Part shown: positions 31,771 through 40,490 of the stretch, in pieces
Position numbering within the stretch: the first letter of the stretch is position 1
Layout of the letters: every line of letters starts with the position of its first letter
Assembly: GCF_001571045.1 (NCBI RefSeq)
Contig: NZ_BCSV01000001.1
Span: 372,001 to 436,000 of the forward strand
Source of the DNA: Curtobacterium ammoniigenes NBRC 101786
GTDB lineage: Bacteria > Actinomycetota > Actinomycetes > Actinomycetales > Microbacteriaceae
Reading direction: 5' to 3'
DNA length: 64,000 nucleotides
The notes under the pieces: generated by a model
Told to the model about the DNA's origin: nothing
The model's input: the letters and a program-made list of their open reading frames with translations, nothing else
Database searches by the model: none
Made by a program: the position numbers and the translations under genes

Positions 31771-32600
31771 CTGCAACAGTCACATTGCAACCAGTCCGCT
31801 TGAACGCGCTGGCGGCCTGGCTCTCCGACGGTTGGGTCGTCACGCGCCGGAACCTCACGCGAATCAAGCGCTCACCGGACATGCTCGTCTTCGCGGTGCT
31901 GCAGCCGATCATGTTCGTGCTCTTGTTCAGTCAGGTGTATGGGGGCGCGATCCGCGTCAACGGTACGAACTACACGCAGTTCCTCATGGCGGGCATCTTC
32001 GCGCAGACGGTCGTGTTCGGCGCGACGTTCTCGGGCTCGGCGATGGCGCAAGACTTGAAAGAGGGGCTCATCGATCGCTTTCGGACGCTGCCGATGAGCG
32101 CATCCGCGGTCTTGATCGGTCGGACCAACAGCGATCTCGTGCTGAATGCGATCTCGATGAGCATCATGATGCTGACCGGTGTGGCAGTCGGGTGGCGCGT
32201 GCACGCATCCGTGCTCTCATTTGTCGGCGGCGTTGCGCTCCTCCTGCTGTTCGCCTACGCGTTCAGCTGGGTGATGGCGCTGGTCGGCATGAGCGTTCGG
32301 ACACCGGAAGTCATCAACAATGCGTCGTTCATGATTCTGTTCCCCCTCACGTTCGTCTCGAACGCCTTCGTGCCGAGCAACACGCTCCCGCTGGTGCTCC
32401 GAGTGTTCGCGGAGTGGAACCCGGTGTCGTCGCTCGTGCAAGCCGCTCGGACCCTGTTCGGCAATGTCGGGTCGGTGCCCGTCCCTGAGATCTGGACGAT
32501 GCAGCATCCGGTGACGACCGTGCTGATCGGCATTGCCGGGATGCTGATCGTGTTCGTTCCCCTTGCCGTCGGCAAGTACGCTCGCATCAGTGCACAATGA
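31767..32600 (+). CDS. ABC-2 permease, DrrB-like
   Basis: A 277-residue membrane partner of the preceding ATPase, with six hydrophobic segments. Family features are RNLTRIKRSPDMLVFAVLQPIMFVLLF, the EGLIDRFRTLPMS loop and NNASFMILFPLTFVSNAFVP in the fourth segment. It would form a drug or lipid exporter; no regulator or biosynthetic gene nearby identifies the cargo. A hairpin follows the stop. Confidence 0.93.
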   Translation: MTATVTLQPVRLNALAAWLSDGWVVTRRNLTRIKRSPDMLVFAVLQPIMFVLLFSQVYGGAIRVNGTNYTQFLMAGIFAQTVVFGATFSGSAMAQDLKEGLIDRFRTLPMSASAVLIGRTNSDLVLNAISMSIMMLTGVAVGWRVHASVLSFVGGVALLLLFAYAFSWVMALVGMSVRTPEVINNASFMILFPLTFVSNAFVPSNTLPLVLRVFAEWNPVSSLVQAARTLFGNVGSVPVPEIWTMQHPVTTVLIGIAGMLIVFVPLAVGKYARISAQ

Positions 32601-32608
32601 CCCACTGA

Positions 32609-32627
32609 CCGGCGGATTTGCTGCCGG
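32609..32627 (+). terminator. Hairpin after the DrrAB-like operon
   Basis: CCGGCGG (32609-32615) pairs with CTGCCGG (32621-32627) with one G-T pair and a 5-base loop, starting 8 bases after the permease stop. There is no T-run, so terminator function is tentative. Confidence 0.45.
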
Positions 32628-32714
32628 ACGGAGGGGCACTCCTGAACCGTCGAACGAAGGCACGGGTGGCCGGAGTTCGAAGGCGCCAGTATCCATTGAT
32701 CGCGAAGAGGAACG

Positions 32715-34712
32715 ATGAGCGTCAGGCCGAGCGCCGATCTCCCTGGATCATCTCGAGGTGCTGTAGTGACGCCGTCCAACCCGCGTATGCGGAGCCGCTT
32801 GGGCGATTGGATGATGCAGGGGACCGACCGGGCCACCGGACACCAGGGCCCGCACCAGGTGCACGTCGAGAAGACACACTCCTGGTGGCGAGTCATGTGT
32901 CTGACGGGCGTTGACTACTTCTCCACGCTCGGGTACCAACCCGCGATTGCGGCGCTCGCCGCGGGTCTGCTTTCGCCCATTGCCACCCTGGTGCTGGTGA
33001 TTGTCACGCTCTTCGGAGCGCTCCCGGTCTATCGGCGCGTCGCGAACGACAGCTTCAAGGGTGCCGGTTCGATCATGATGCTCGAGCGGCTGCTGCCGTG
33101 GTGGGCGGGCAAGCTCCTTGTGCTCGTGTTGCTCGGGTTCGCCTGCACGGACTTCATGATCACGATCACGCTCTCCGCGGCGGATGCGGCCGCGCACCTC
33201 GCAGAGAACCCGTACACGGCGCCGCTGTTCGGGCACATCCCGCTCGTCATGACGCTCGCGTTGATCGCGCTCCTCGGCGTCGTGTTCCTTCGCGGGTTTC
33301 GCGAAGCGATCGGTATCGCCGTGGTTCTCGTCGGCGTGTACCTCCTGCTCAACCTCGTGGTCGTCGTCGTCACCCTCGGACAGGTGTTCACGCACCCGGT
33401 CGTGATCACCGACTGGTGGTCGGCCTTGACCGCCCAGCGGTCGAACCCGGTGCTCATGATCGCCGTCGCCGTGCTCGTGTTCCCGAAACTGGCGCTCGGT
33501 CTGTCGGGGTTCGAGACCGGCGTCTCCGTCATGCCCCAGGTCACGGGCGACCCGGCGGATGCCGAGACACCCCGGCCGATCGGCCGGATCAGGGGCACGC
33601 GACGTCTGCTGACGACGGCGGCGATCATCATGTCGTCATTCCTCATCCTCACCAGCTTGGTGACCACACTGCTGATCCCGCAGCGTGCGTTCCAGGCGGG
33701 CGGTCCGGCCAACGGGCGCGCGCTGGCCTTCCTTGCGCACGAGTACCTGGGCGGGGCCTTCGGCTCGCTCTACGACGCCTCGACGATCGCGATCCTCTGG
33801 TTCGCCGGCGCGAGCGCCATGGCGGGGCTGCTCAACCTGGTCCCACGGTTCCTGCCGCGCTACGGAATGGCCCCCCAGTGGGCCCGCGCTGTCCGTCCGC
33901 TCGTCATCATCTTCACGCTCATCGCGTTTGCGATCACCATCGTGTTCAACGCGAACGTCGACGCCCAGGGTGGCGCCTACGCGACGGGCGTCCTCGTGCT
34001 GATCACCAGTGCGGCCATCGCAGTGACGCTCTCGGCGCGTCGGAAGGCGCAGCGAGGCTGGTTCGTGGTGTTCGCCATCATCACGATCGTGTTCGGTTAC
34101 ACCACGGTCGCGAACGTCGTCGAGCGCCCGGACGGTGTCCGTATCGCGAGCGTCTTCATCGTCGCGATTGTTGTCGTCTCGCTCGTATCGCGCGTCCGAC
34201 GCTCATTCGAGCTCCGCGCCTCCTCGATCGTGCTCGACCCCGTCGCCGAACAGTTCGTCGTTGCAGATGCCGACCAATTCGGCACCGTCTGCATCATCGC
34301 GAACGAGCCGGGCGCTGGCACCGCTGAGGCGTACCGCGACAAGGGCCGAAGCGAGCGGCGCGACTCCGGCATTCCGGCGCGGGTGCCGACGATCTTCCTC
34401 GAGGTCCTGCAGGCAGACTCCTCCGACTTCGAAGAGGATCTCGTCGTCGAAGGGCACGTCGTTCACGGCTTCCGGATCCTGCGCGTTCGGTCGGGCAACG
34501 TTCCCAACACGATCGCGGCGACACTGCTTGCGATCCGCGACGTCGCAGGAGTTGCTCCCAGCATCTACTTCGAATGGACGGAAAGCTCGCCGATTCGGAA
34601 CGCCCTCCGCTTCCTGTTCACGGGCGTCGGTGACGTCGCCCCGGTCACGCGGGAAGTCCTGCGTGAGGCCGAGAGCGACCCGAACCGCCGACCGGTGGTG
34701 CACGTCTCCTGA
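32715..34712 (+). CDS. APC superfamily amino acid permease-like protein with C-terminal cytosolic domain
   Basis: A 665-residue protein. Residues ~60-500 carry about 12 membrane segments with the APC-type start [24 protein letters not shown]. The last ~160 residues are cytosolic ([27 protein letters not shown]... [24 protein letters not shown]), a domain reminiscent of the soluble regions of KUP-type or USP-like permeases. The substrate is unknown. The ATG at 32715 is chosen, though GTG (32766) and ATG (32790) starts closer to the membrane domain are possible. A dyad that includes the stop codon follows. Confidence 0.82.
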   Translation: MSVRPSADLPGSSRGAVVTPSNPRMRSRLGDWMMQGTDRATGHQGPHQVHVEKTHSWWRVMCLTGVDYFSTLGYQPAIAALAAGLLSPIATLVLVIVTLFGALPVYRRVANDSFKGAGSIMMLERLLPWWAGKLLVLVLLGFACTDFMITITLSAADAAAHLAENPYTAPLFGHIPLVMTLALIALLGVVFLRGFREAIGIAVVLVGVYLLLNLVVVVVTLGQVFTHPVVITDWWSALTAQRSNPVLMIAVAVLVFPKLALGLSGFETGVSVMPQVTGDPADAETPRPIGRIRGTRRLLTTAAIIMSSFLILTSLVTTLLIPQRAFQAGGPANGRALAFLAHEYLGGAFGSLYDASTIAILWFAGASAMAGLLNLVPRFLPRYGMAPQWARAVRPLVIIFTLIAFAITIVFNANVDAQGGAYATGVLVLITSAAIAVTLSARRKAQRGWFVVFAIITIVFGYTTVANVVERPDGVRIASVFIVAIVVVSLVSRVRRSFELRASSIVLDPVAEQFVVADADQFGTVCIIANEPGAGTAEAYRDKGRSERRDSGIPARVPTIFLEVLQADSSDFEEDLVVEGHVVHGFRILRVRSGNVPNTIAATLLAIRDVAGVAPSIYFEWTESSPIRNALRFLFTGVGDVAPVTREVLREAESDPNRRPVVHVS

Positions 34713-34744
34713 CGCCGGCTCTCCTGCAATCCCGGGAGGCGTCA
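34710..34744 (+). terminator. Hairpin overlapping the APC permease stop codon
   Basis: TGACGCC (34710-34716) pairs with GGCGTCA (34738-34744), and the loop can itself pair (CTCC / GGGAG). The first arm includes the TGA stop codon of the permease gene. A likely terminator or mRNA 3' end. Confidence 0.5.
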
Positions 34745-34796
34745 GCGGGCCGCAACCATGCAAGACGGTGTGCCTCCGGGCCGGGACCGCTGCGCA

Positions 34797-34969
34797 GCCT
34801 TCCGAGACGGTGCGCCGCAGACAGGCCGTCGAGGGAGCCTTCGTGCCGAGTGCCGCGGTCAGGCCGTGGGCGGAGCCTTCGTGCCGAGTGCCGCGGTCAG
34901 GCCGTGGGCGGAGCCTTCGTGCCGAGTGCCGCAGTCAGGCCGTCGGGGGAGCAGTCGTGCCGCGTGCCG
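34797..34969. repeat. 38-bp tandem repeat array running into the acyl-CoA ligase gene
   Basis: Three near-perfect 38-bp units start at 34835, 34873 and 34911 (each begins GAGCCTTCGTGCCGAGTGCC), with a diverged unit before them (from about 34797) and a partial unit from 34949. The array crosses the 3' end of the convergent ligase gene: the TCA at 34935-34937, which is present in every unit as GTCAGGCCGT, is the ligase stop codon on the minus strand. No unique spacers separate the units, so it is a minisatellite. Confidence 0.9.
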
Positions 34970-36725
34970 ATGACATGGCGAGGATCCGATCGCGGACCTC
35001 GCGGCGGAGGACCTTTCCGATCAGCGAGCGGGGCAGATCTTCCATCACCACGATTCGACGTGGGACTTTGTACGCAGCGAGCTCGTTTCTCGCCCAGCCG
35101 CGGAGCGCCTCCGGATCGAAGTTCGACGGATCGGACGGAATGACCGCAGCAACCACCTGCTCGTTGCCGTCGTGCGTGATCCCGACAACGGCGACCTCGC
35201 GCACGAGCGGACTGCGGGCGAGCGTGTCCTCCACCTCGGACGGACTGACGTTGAACCCGCCGGTGATGATGAGCTCCTTCAGGCGATCCACGACGCGAAT
35301 GTAGCCATCGGTGTCGATTGCCACGATGTCACCGGTCCGATACCAGCCGTCCGCCGTAAACGCCGCGCTTGATGCGTCCGGTCTGCCCCAATATCCGCGA
35401 AAGACCTGCGGACCGCGGACCTGCAGCTCGCCCGGCTCGTCAGAGCCAAGGATGCGGGTCGGCTCATCCGGGTCGGCCACACGAACAAGCGTCGAGGGAA
35501 ACGGCAGACCGATCGTCCCTAACCGTCGCCGGTCCGAGACTGGGTTCGCGGCAATCACGGGTGAGCACTCCGATAACCCGTAGCCTTCGACGAGAACGCC
35601 CCCAGTTCGCTCCTCCCACGGCTCGATGACGTCCGGGCTCAGGGGCATCGCACCCGAGATGCCGATCCGGATGCCCTGGAGGGATACTCGGCGTTCGCGG
35701 GCTGCGTGCTCCAGCCGCGCGTAGATCGGCGGAACAGCCGGAAGGAACGTTGGCGGGTGCTTGCGAATCGCCGCCAATACGAGCTGCGGATCGAACGAGG
35801 GGAAGAGCACCAGTCGCGCGGCCATGCTCATCGCGAAGGTCAGGCACAGGGTCAGCCCGTAGGCGTGGAACATCGGGAGGACCGCGTAGACAACGCTGCC
35901 ATCGCCCGGCCCCAACTCGGGAATCCATGCACGCGCCTGCGCGACATTCGACAGGAGGTTCGCGTGGGTCAGCATCGCCCCTTTCGGCGCGCCGGTCGTC
36001 CCCGATGTGTATTGGATCAGCGCGAGATCCTCGGGCTCGGGCCGAGAGTGCGAACGACGAAGCGGCCGTGCTGCGACGAGCGACTCCCACTCAGTCGCGC
36101 CCGCAACCGGCGCTGCCAAACGTTCACGGGCCTCCCGAGCGCGCGGGAGCGGCAGCGCCAGAGCGAGTCTCGTCTTCAATGGCATCGCAGTGCGGAGATC
36201 GACGGACACGATCGCATCAAGCCGAAGATCAGCCGGAAAGTCCTGCAACGTCGCAACCGTCTTCGTCCAAGCGATGGCGACGCGGGCACCGTGATCCTCG
36301 AATTGATGGCGCAACTCGCGCGGCGTGTAGAGCGGATTGTGCTCCACGACCACTGCGCCGAGGCGAAGCACCGCATAGAACGCGACCACATGCTGCGGGC
36401 AGTTCGGCAGAATCAGCGCCACCCGGTCGCCGGAACGGACGCCGAGACGCCGAAGCCCGTTCGCCGCCCGATCGATCTGGTGCTGCAATTCCCGGTACGA
36501 GGTGGTCCGTCCCAAGAAGTCGAGCGCAACCTTCGAACCGAATCGCCGGGCAGCATCCGCCACGATGTCGCTCAGACATCCGCTCTGCTTAGGGATGTCG
36601 GCGGGAACGCCCTCCGCGTAGGCGTCGAGCCACGGTCGAGGAGTGGAGGACGCGTCGCGGTCTGCGTTGGCGTCGGCCGGGAGGCTCGGCTTGGCTGCAG
36701 CGGGCGATGCGTCGTCGGTGCTCAC
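34935..36725 (-). CDS. Long-chain fatty acid--CoA ligase (AMP-binding enzyme)
   Basis: A 596-residue adenylate-forming enzyme that activates a carboxylic acid with ATP and CoA. Core motifs are present: YTSGTTGAPKGAMLTH (P-loop), PMFHAYGLT, EGYGLSECSP, GWYRTGD, and RLKELIITGGFNVSPSEVED with the catalytic lysine in GKVLRRE. Sequence type is closest to FadD-like long-chain ligases, but chain length cannot be read from the sequence. The start is GTG. The last ~8 codons and the stop derive from the 38-bp tandem repeat, so the C-terminus (GTTAPPTA) is probably not conserved. Confidence 0.92.
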   Translation of the reverse strand: MSTDDASPAAAKPSLPADANADRDASSTPRPWLDAYAEGVPADIPKQSGCLSDIVADAARRFGSKVALDFLGRTTSYRELQHQIDRAANGLRRLGVRSGDRVALILPNCPQHVVAFYAVLRLGAVVVEHNPLYTPRELRHQFEDHGARVAIAWTKTVATLQDFPADLRLDAIVSVDLRTAMPLKTRLALALPLPRAREARERLAAPVAGATEWESLVAARPLRRSHSRPEPEDLALIQYTSGTTGAPKGAMLTHANLLSNVAQARAWIPELGPGDGSVVYAVLPMFHAYGLTLCLTFAMSMAARLVLFPSFDPQLVLAAIRKHPPTFLPAVPPIYARLEHAARERRVSLQGIRIGISGAMPLSPDVIEPWEERTGGVLVEGYGLSECSPVIAANPVSDRRRLGTIGLPFPSTLVRVADPDEPTRILGSDEPGELQVRGPQVFRGYWGRPDASSAAFTADGWYRTGDIVAIDTDGYIRVVDRLKELIITGGFNVSPSEVEDTLARSPLVREVAVVGITHDGNEQVVAAVIPSDPSNFDPEALRGWARNELAAYKVPRRIVVMEDLPRSLIGKVLRREVRDRILAMSSARGTTAPPTA

Positions 36726-36794
36726 AGCGTCAGCCTAAGCGCGAGAGCATCGCGTCGTTGTGATGCAGCGTTGTCGATGCCCTCGCGGTGGCTC

Positions 36795-36850
36795 GGGTCT
36801 CCGCGACGTGCAGGAGCCTCCTGGGTCTCGGGACGTGCAGGCGCCTCCCG
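36795..36850. repeat. 28-bp tandem duplication between divergent genes
   Basis: Two diverged 28-bp units beginning GGGTCTC at 36795 and 36823, each containing GACGTGCAGG and GCCTCC. They lie in the 148-base gap between the divergent ligase and MpaB-type genes. Confidence 0.6.
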
Positions 36851-36873
36851 GAAGCGACGATGAGAATGCCGCT

Positions 36874-37782
36874 ATGGTCACTTTCGCACAGGCGATGCGC
36901 GATCGGCTCAACGCCACGTTCACCGGCAACGCTACGGAACGGCCGGCGTGGATCGACGAACTCGAACACGGGTCCGACATCGGGTTCTTCGGTCCGAGCA
37001 GCGCGGCGTGGTCCGTGCACGGCGGCATGTCAACGATTGCTGCCGGTGTCCGGGCGCTGCTCGTTCAGGCGATGCATCCGGGCGCACTCGCGGGGGTAGC
37101 GGATCACTCGCGCTACCAGGAAGATCCGTTCGGACGTCTCGCCGGCACGATCCGGTGGATCTACACCGTCACGCATGGAGACACAGCGACCGCCCGGGCC
37201 GGCTCCGACTTCGTGCTCAAACTGCACGAGCGGGTGACGGGAACGTATGTCGATGGCCACGGTGCTCCTCGCGAATACTCCGCGAATGACCCTGACCTGC
37301 TCCGATGGGTGCATCTGGCCTTCACCGATTCATTCCTCCGAGCAGCGCAGCAATGGGGCGACCCTATTCCAGGTGGTGCAGACGCCTATGTTGCCGAGTG
37401 GGCGACAGCCGGCGAACTGATGCGGGTCCCGAATCCGCCGCGAACCGATGCTGAATTGCGAGACGCGCTCGATGAGTATTGGGACGCCGGCCTCCTCGCG
37501 GTCACAGAGCGCACTCGCGATGTCGTCCGCTTCATCCGGAATCCACCGCTTGCTCACATGCTTCGACCGGGGTACCGCGTGCTCTTCCACGGAGCAGCGG
37601 CAACGCTCGACCCGCGGCACCGCTCAGCACTCGGGCTGCGCCTCCCGCCGGGCGGCGAATATGCCGCGACGCGCGCGGCTGGGCTCGTCTTGGACGGGAT
37701 CGGCGGCGTGCTCGGCACGACGCCCGGGAGCGAGCGCGCGGCTCGAGTGCGCATCGCGCGGCTGCATGTCCGGGCCGCGTAG
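36874..37782 (+). CDS. MpaB-family oxygenase (DUF2236)
   Basis: A 302-residue protein of the oxygenase MpaB/DUF2236 family, some members of which (latex-clearing proteins, fungal MpaB-like) are haem oxygenases that cleave double bonds. Conserved stretches are LLVQAMHPGALAGVADHSRY and GRLAGTIRWIYTVTHGDTATA, with WVHLAFTDSFLRAAQQW and the LPPGGEYAATRAA end. Histidines in the MHPGALAGVADHS motif are the likely ligand positions. No signal peptide is seen. The ATG at 36874 is chosen. A palindromic repeat begins 33 bases after the stop. Confidence 0.83.
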   Translation: MVTFAQAMRDRLNATFTGNATERPAWIDELEHGSDIGFFGPSSAAWSVHGGMSTIAAGVRALLVQAMHPGALAGVADHSRYQEDPFGRLAGTIRWIYTVTHGDTATARAGSDFVLKLHERVTGTYVDGHGAPREYSANDPDLLRWVHLAFTDSFLRAAQQWGDPIPGGADAYVAEWATAGELMRVPNPPRTDAELRDALDEYWDAGLLAVTERTRDVVRFIRNPPLAHMLRPGYRVLFHGAAATLDPRHRSALGLRLPPGGEYAATRAAGLVLDGIGGVLGTTPGSERAARVRIARLHVRAA

Positions 37783-37815
37783 CGGCTGAGCCGCGGGCCG
37801 GGGCCCGGTTCTCCC

Positions 37816-37874
37816 GCGAGCGGGTGATATGCACGGAGTGTCGCCTCGGCTCGCCGCGCATATCGCCCGCTCGC
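37816..37874 (+). repeat. Dispersed palindromic repeat, copy 1
   Basis: A 59-bp inverted repeat with 17-base arms (37816-37832 and 37858-37874) that share the core AGCGGGYGATATGC; one arm position is C in one half and T in the other, which keeps a G-T pair in RNA. It begins 33 bases after the MpaB-type stop and is likely to act as its 3' end. Same family as copies at 37907, 41536, 52092, 54749 and 54866. Confidence 0.88.
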
Positions 37875-37906
37875 GCCAGACGGGGTTGCGTGAGAGACCG
37901 GGGTGC

Positions 37907-37963
37907 CGAGCGGGCGATATCTACGGCGCGCCCTCTCGGCGCGCTGTGGATATCACCCGCTCG
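37907..37963 (-). repeat. Dispersed palindromic repeat, copy 2
   Basis: A 57-bp element whose arms pair over almost the whole length: 15 bases (37907-37921 with 37949-37963) extended inward by about 11 further pairs with two wobbles, leaving a 5-base loop. It lies 30 bases 3' of the convergent aldo/keto reductase stop. With copy 1, each convergent gene has its own element. Confidence 0.9.
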
Positions 37964-37993
37964 CGTTGAGAGCGCGATCAAACGGTCGCCGGT

Positions 37994-39001
37994 TCAGAAG
38001 CCAGAGGGGTAGCGAGGGGTGTAATGCTCCTCAAGTCGACGCACCTCGTCATCGGTGAGGGACAGCGTGAGCGCGGCGACTGCGTCGTCGATATGGTGTT
38101 CCTTTGTTGCGCCGATGATCGGTGCTGATACGACCGGCTTCGCAGCGACCCAAGCGAGAGCCACCTGGGCCATCGGGACACCCCGCTCGTCCGCGATGGC
38201 CGCGACCGTGTCGACGATCTGTCGGTTCGAAGCTTCGTCCTGTCGATAGAGGGTCTTACCGAATTCGTCGGTATTCGCGCGCGTTCCCGAACCTGAGCTC
38301 TCCCACGGGCGCGTCACACGGCCCCGCGCCAGCGGGCTCCACGGAATGACGCCAACGCCGGTCGCCGAGCAGAAGGGATGCATCTCGCGCTCCTCCTCCC
38401 GCTCAAGGAGGTTGTACTGATCCTGCATGGAAACGAATTTCGTCCATCCGTGACGCTCCGCTGCATGCTGCAGGCTCGCAAACTCCCACGCCCACATGCT
38501 CGAAGCGCCGATGTAGCGCGCCTTTCCAGCCTTGACGACGTCGTGCAGGGCCTCCATCGTTTCCTCGACGGGCGTCGCATGATCGAATCGATGGATCTGG
38601 TAGAGGTCCACGTAATCTGTACCGAGTCGTTGCAGCGAGGCATCGATCTCGTGCATGATCGAAGCCCGGGACAGCCCGGCGCCGTTCTTGCCGGGACGCA
38701 TTCGGTTAAACACCTTCGTGAAGATTTGCACCTCCTCGCGCGGCGCTATCTCCTTGAGTAGTGTCCCCGTGATTTCCTCACTCGACCCGAGCGAATACAC
38801 GTTCGCTGTGTCGAACGTCGTGATTCCCGCTTCGAAAGCGCGGCGTACAAACGGGCGAGCATCGTCGATGCCGACGCTCCAGGCGTGAGAGCCCTTCTGC
38901 GGATCCCCATAGGACATCATTCCGAGAATGATTGAGCTGATCTCGAGCCCGCTCGTACCGAGTCGCACGGTTTCGACACCACCGGAGTTGATCTCTGTCA
39001 T
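37994..39001 (-). CDS. Aldo/keto reductase
   Basis: A 335-residue NADP(H)-dependent oxidoreductase of the (beta/alpha)8 AKR superfamily. Catalytic residues are recognisable: FDTANVYSLGSSEE (Asp and Tyr), IFTKVF (Lys), and the DLYQIHRFDHATP strand with His. The NADP-binding C-terminal region is VVSAPIIGATKEHHIDDAV. The substrate is unknown. The ATG has an AAAGGAAATCA leader. It lies 24 bases downstream of the TIGR03086 gene on the same strand, so the two may be cotranscribed. Confidence 0.9.
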   Translation of the reverse strand: MTEINSGGVETVRLGTSGLEISSIILGMMSYGDPQKGSHAWSVGIDDARPFVRRAFEAGITTFDTANVYSLGSSEEITGTLLKEIAPREEVQIFTKVFNRMRPGKNGAGLSRASIMHEIDASLQRLGTDYVDLYQIHRFDHATPVEETMEALHDVVKAGKARYIGASSMWAWEFASLQHAAERHGWTKFVSMQDQYNLLEREEEREMHPFCSATGVGVIPWSPLARGRVTRPWESSGSGTRANTDEFGKTLYRQDEASNRQIVDTVAAIADERGVPMAQVALAWVAAKPVVSAPIIGATKEHHIDDAVAALTLSLTDDEVRRLEEHYTPRYPSGF

Positions 39002-39025
39002 TGATTTCCTTTCTTCAGAGAACTC

Positions 39026-39607
39026 TTATCGCCCGTCTCGCCCAGTAATGGCGAGCAGGCGGACGAGGAGTGGAGCCTCCGAATCGACCGCCAACGGTGC
39101 TGCGTAGAGCCCGGAAGCCGCGAGCGAATCGATCTGAGGCTCAAAGTGCGACCAAACTGCCTCCACGAGCTCTCCGGGCAGATCCTCGTCCTGCTGAGTA
39201 GCGCGAGCGAGATCCCACGTGTGAATCGCGATATCGGACGCCAGCTCTGCGAGATAGTCGTTCAAACTCAGCACATCGGTCCCGAGCAGGATCTCGGCTG
39301 ATGCGGGCGTCACAGCGGCTGCGGCCGAGGCGGCGGCGGCGAATACGCTCCAGGCGTGCTGGGGGCCCTCGTACGGACTCGACGGCTCGAGCGACTCAGC
39401 GGAAGCGAGGCGGAGGCTCCGCCTCGACGTGCCGCGCGCCAGGAGTTCCGGAACGGCGCGTTGTTCACCAATCACGTGGTTGACGAGATCGGCCACAGAC
39501 CACTCGGCGTCCGGTGTGGGACCGGACCAGGCCTCCACGTTGGCGACTCGCCGCCCGAACTCCTCCGAGGCGATGCGGTACAGGGCGAACCAATCGTATT
39601 GAGGCAT
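39026..39607 (-). CDS. TIGR03086-family (DinB-like, mycothiol-type) protein
   Basis: A 193-residue helical protein of the DinB-like fold that includes mycothiol-dependent maleylpyruvate isomerase and mycothiol S-transferases. Marks are WSVADLVNHVIGEQRAVPELL (metal-binding His), AELASDIAIHTWDLARATQQDEDLP (second His pair), and the C-terminal ITGRDGR. The metal-binding pattern is intact, so it may be an active mycothiol-dependent enzyme, but the substrate is unknown. The ATG at 39607 gives MPQYDWFALYRIASEEF; longer in-frame starts are less family-like. Confidence 0.8.
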   Translation of the reverse strand: MPQYDWFALYRIASEEFGRRVANVEAWSGPTPDAEWSVADLVNHVIGEQRAVPELLARGTSRRSLRLASAESLEPSSPYEGPQHAWSVFAAAASAAAAVTPASAEILLGTDVLSLNDYLAELASDIAIHTWDLARATQQDEDLPGELVEAVWSHFEPQIDSLAASGLYAAPLAVDSEAPLLVRLLAITGRDGR

Positions 39608-39847
39608 CTGACTTTCGTTCCTGAAGCGAATTCGGAAGCGGTACGACCGGGCTGGGGAATCGAGCGGGGGTGTCGCATGCGTGCCCACGGGTCATGACTC
39701 CGTGACTCGTCTGACGGTACGCGCTTTGCGACCGCAGGGTTGCCACGGCCATGTGTTGGGGGAAGACAAAGGTGCGGCCCCATGGCGATGCCACGGAGCC
39801 GCACGCTCGAAATAGTGAGGAACGGGGCGACCTCGACTGAGTAGCGT

Positions 39848-40408
39848 TTAGGCCGCTTGCAGAACGAGCTGGACGTCGATCGTGATGGTCACGTCGTTCC
39901 CGAGGGTGAACCCACCGGCCTCCAGCGCCGCATTCCAGTTCACACCGAATTCGGTGCGGTCGATCTTGGTCGTTGCCTCGGCACCCAGCTTCGTCTGTCC
40001 GTAACCATCAGTGGTGATGCCACCGAACTCGGTCTTGAGGGTGACGGGCTTGGTCACACCGCGAAGGCTCAGGTCACCGTCGATGAGAAGGTGGTCGCCG
40101 TCTTCCCGGAGGCCCGTCGAGACGAACGTCATCTGGGGGTGCTCATCAGCTGCGAAGAAGTCGCTCGTCCGGAGGTGCTCGTCGCGCGGCGCCTGTCCGG
40201 TCGTCACGCTCGCGATGTCGATCGACGCAGTCACCTTCGAGTCGAGGGGATTCTCGGCGGTGACAACCGTGACGTCGAAGCTCTGGAACGAGCCCTTGAC
40301 CTTGCTGATGGCAAGGTGGCGCACCGAGAACGTCAGTTCCGAGTGGCTGGGGTCGAGCTTCCAGGTTCCGGCGGTGTATCCGGGGATCGCGGTGGCAGTG
40401 AGCGTCAT
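39848..40408 (-). CDS. YceI family protein
   Basis: A 186-residue beta-barrel protein of the YceI family, which binds isoprenoid or fatty-amide lipids in a lipocalin-like cavity. It starts MTLTATAIPGYTAGTWKLDPSHSELTFSVRHLAISKVKG and has the SIDIASVTTGQAPRDEHLRTSDFFA segment diagnostic of the family. No signal peptide is present, so it is probably cytoplasmic, as in many actinobacterial members. It has a strong GAGGAGAA Shine-Dalgarno and an unusually well-defined promoter with a palindromic operator. Confidence 0.92.
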   Translation of the reverse strand: MTLTATAIPGYTAGTWKLDPSHSELTFSVRHLAISKVKGSFQSFDVTVVTAENPLDSKVTASIDIASVTTGQAPRDEHLRTSDFFAADEHPQMTFVSTGLREDGDHLLIDGDLSLRGVTKPVTLKTEFGGITTDGYGQTKLGAEATTKIDRTEFGVNWNAALEAGGFTLGNDVTITIDVQLVLQAA

Positions 40409-40440
40409 GGGATTCTCCTCGAGAGCGAATGCGCACGGGA

Positions 40441-40490
40441 TTCATGCGCGTGCATGAACATGGTAGCGGTATTAAGTTGAAGCTTCAACT
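40441..40490 (-). promoter_or_regulatory. YceI promoter with 16-bp palindromic operator
   Basis: On the minus strand a -35-like TTGAAG (40488-40483) is separated by 17 bases from TACCAT (40465-40460). The -35 lies inside the perfect palindrome AGTTGAAGCTTCAACT (40475-40490), which resembles MarR-type sites; a second dyad, TTCATGC/GCATGAA (40441-40458), covers the expected transcript start. The palindrome is inside the last codons of the DUF559 gene (residues VEAST). No regulator gene is adjacent. Confidence 0.7.

Noticed and set aside
34797-34969. A CRISPR array
   Set aside because: The units are directly adjacent with no unique spacers, and no cas gene is in the window.
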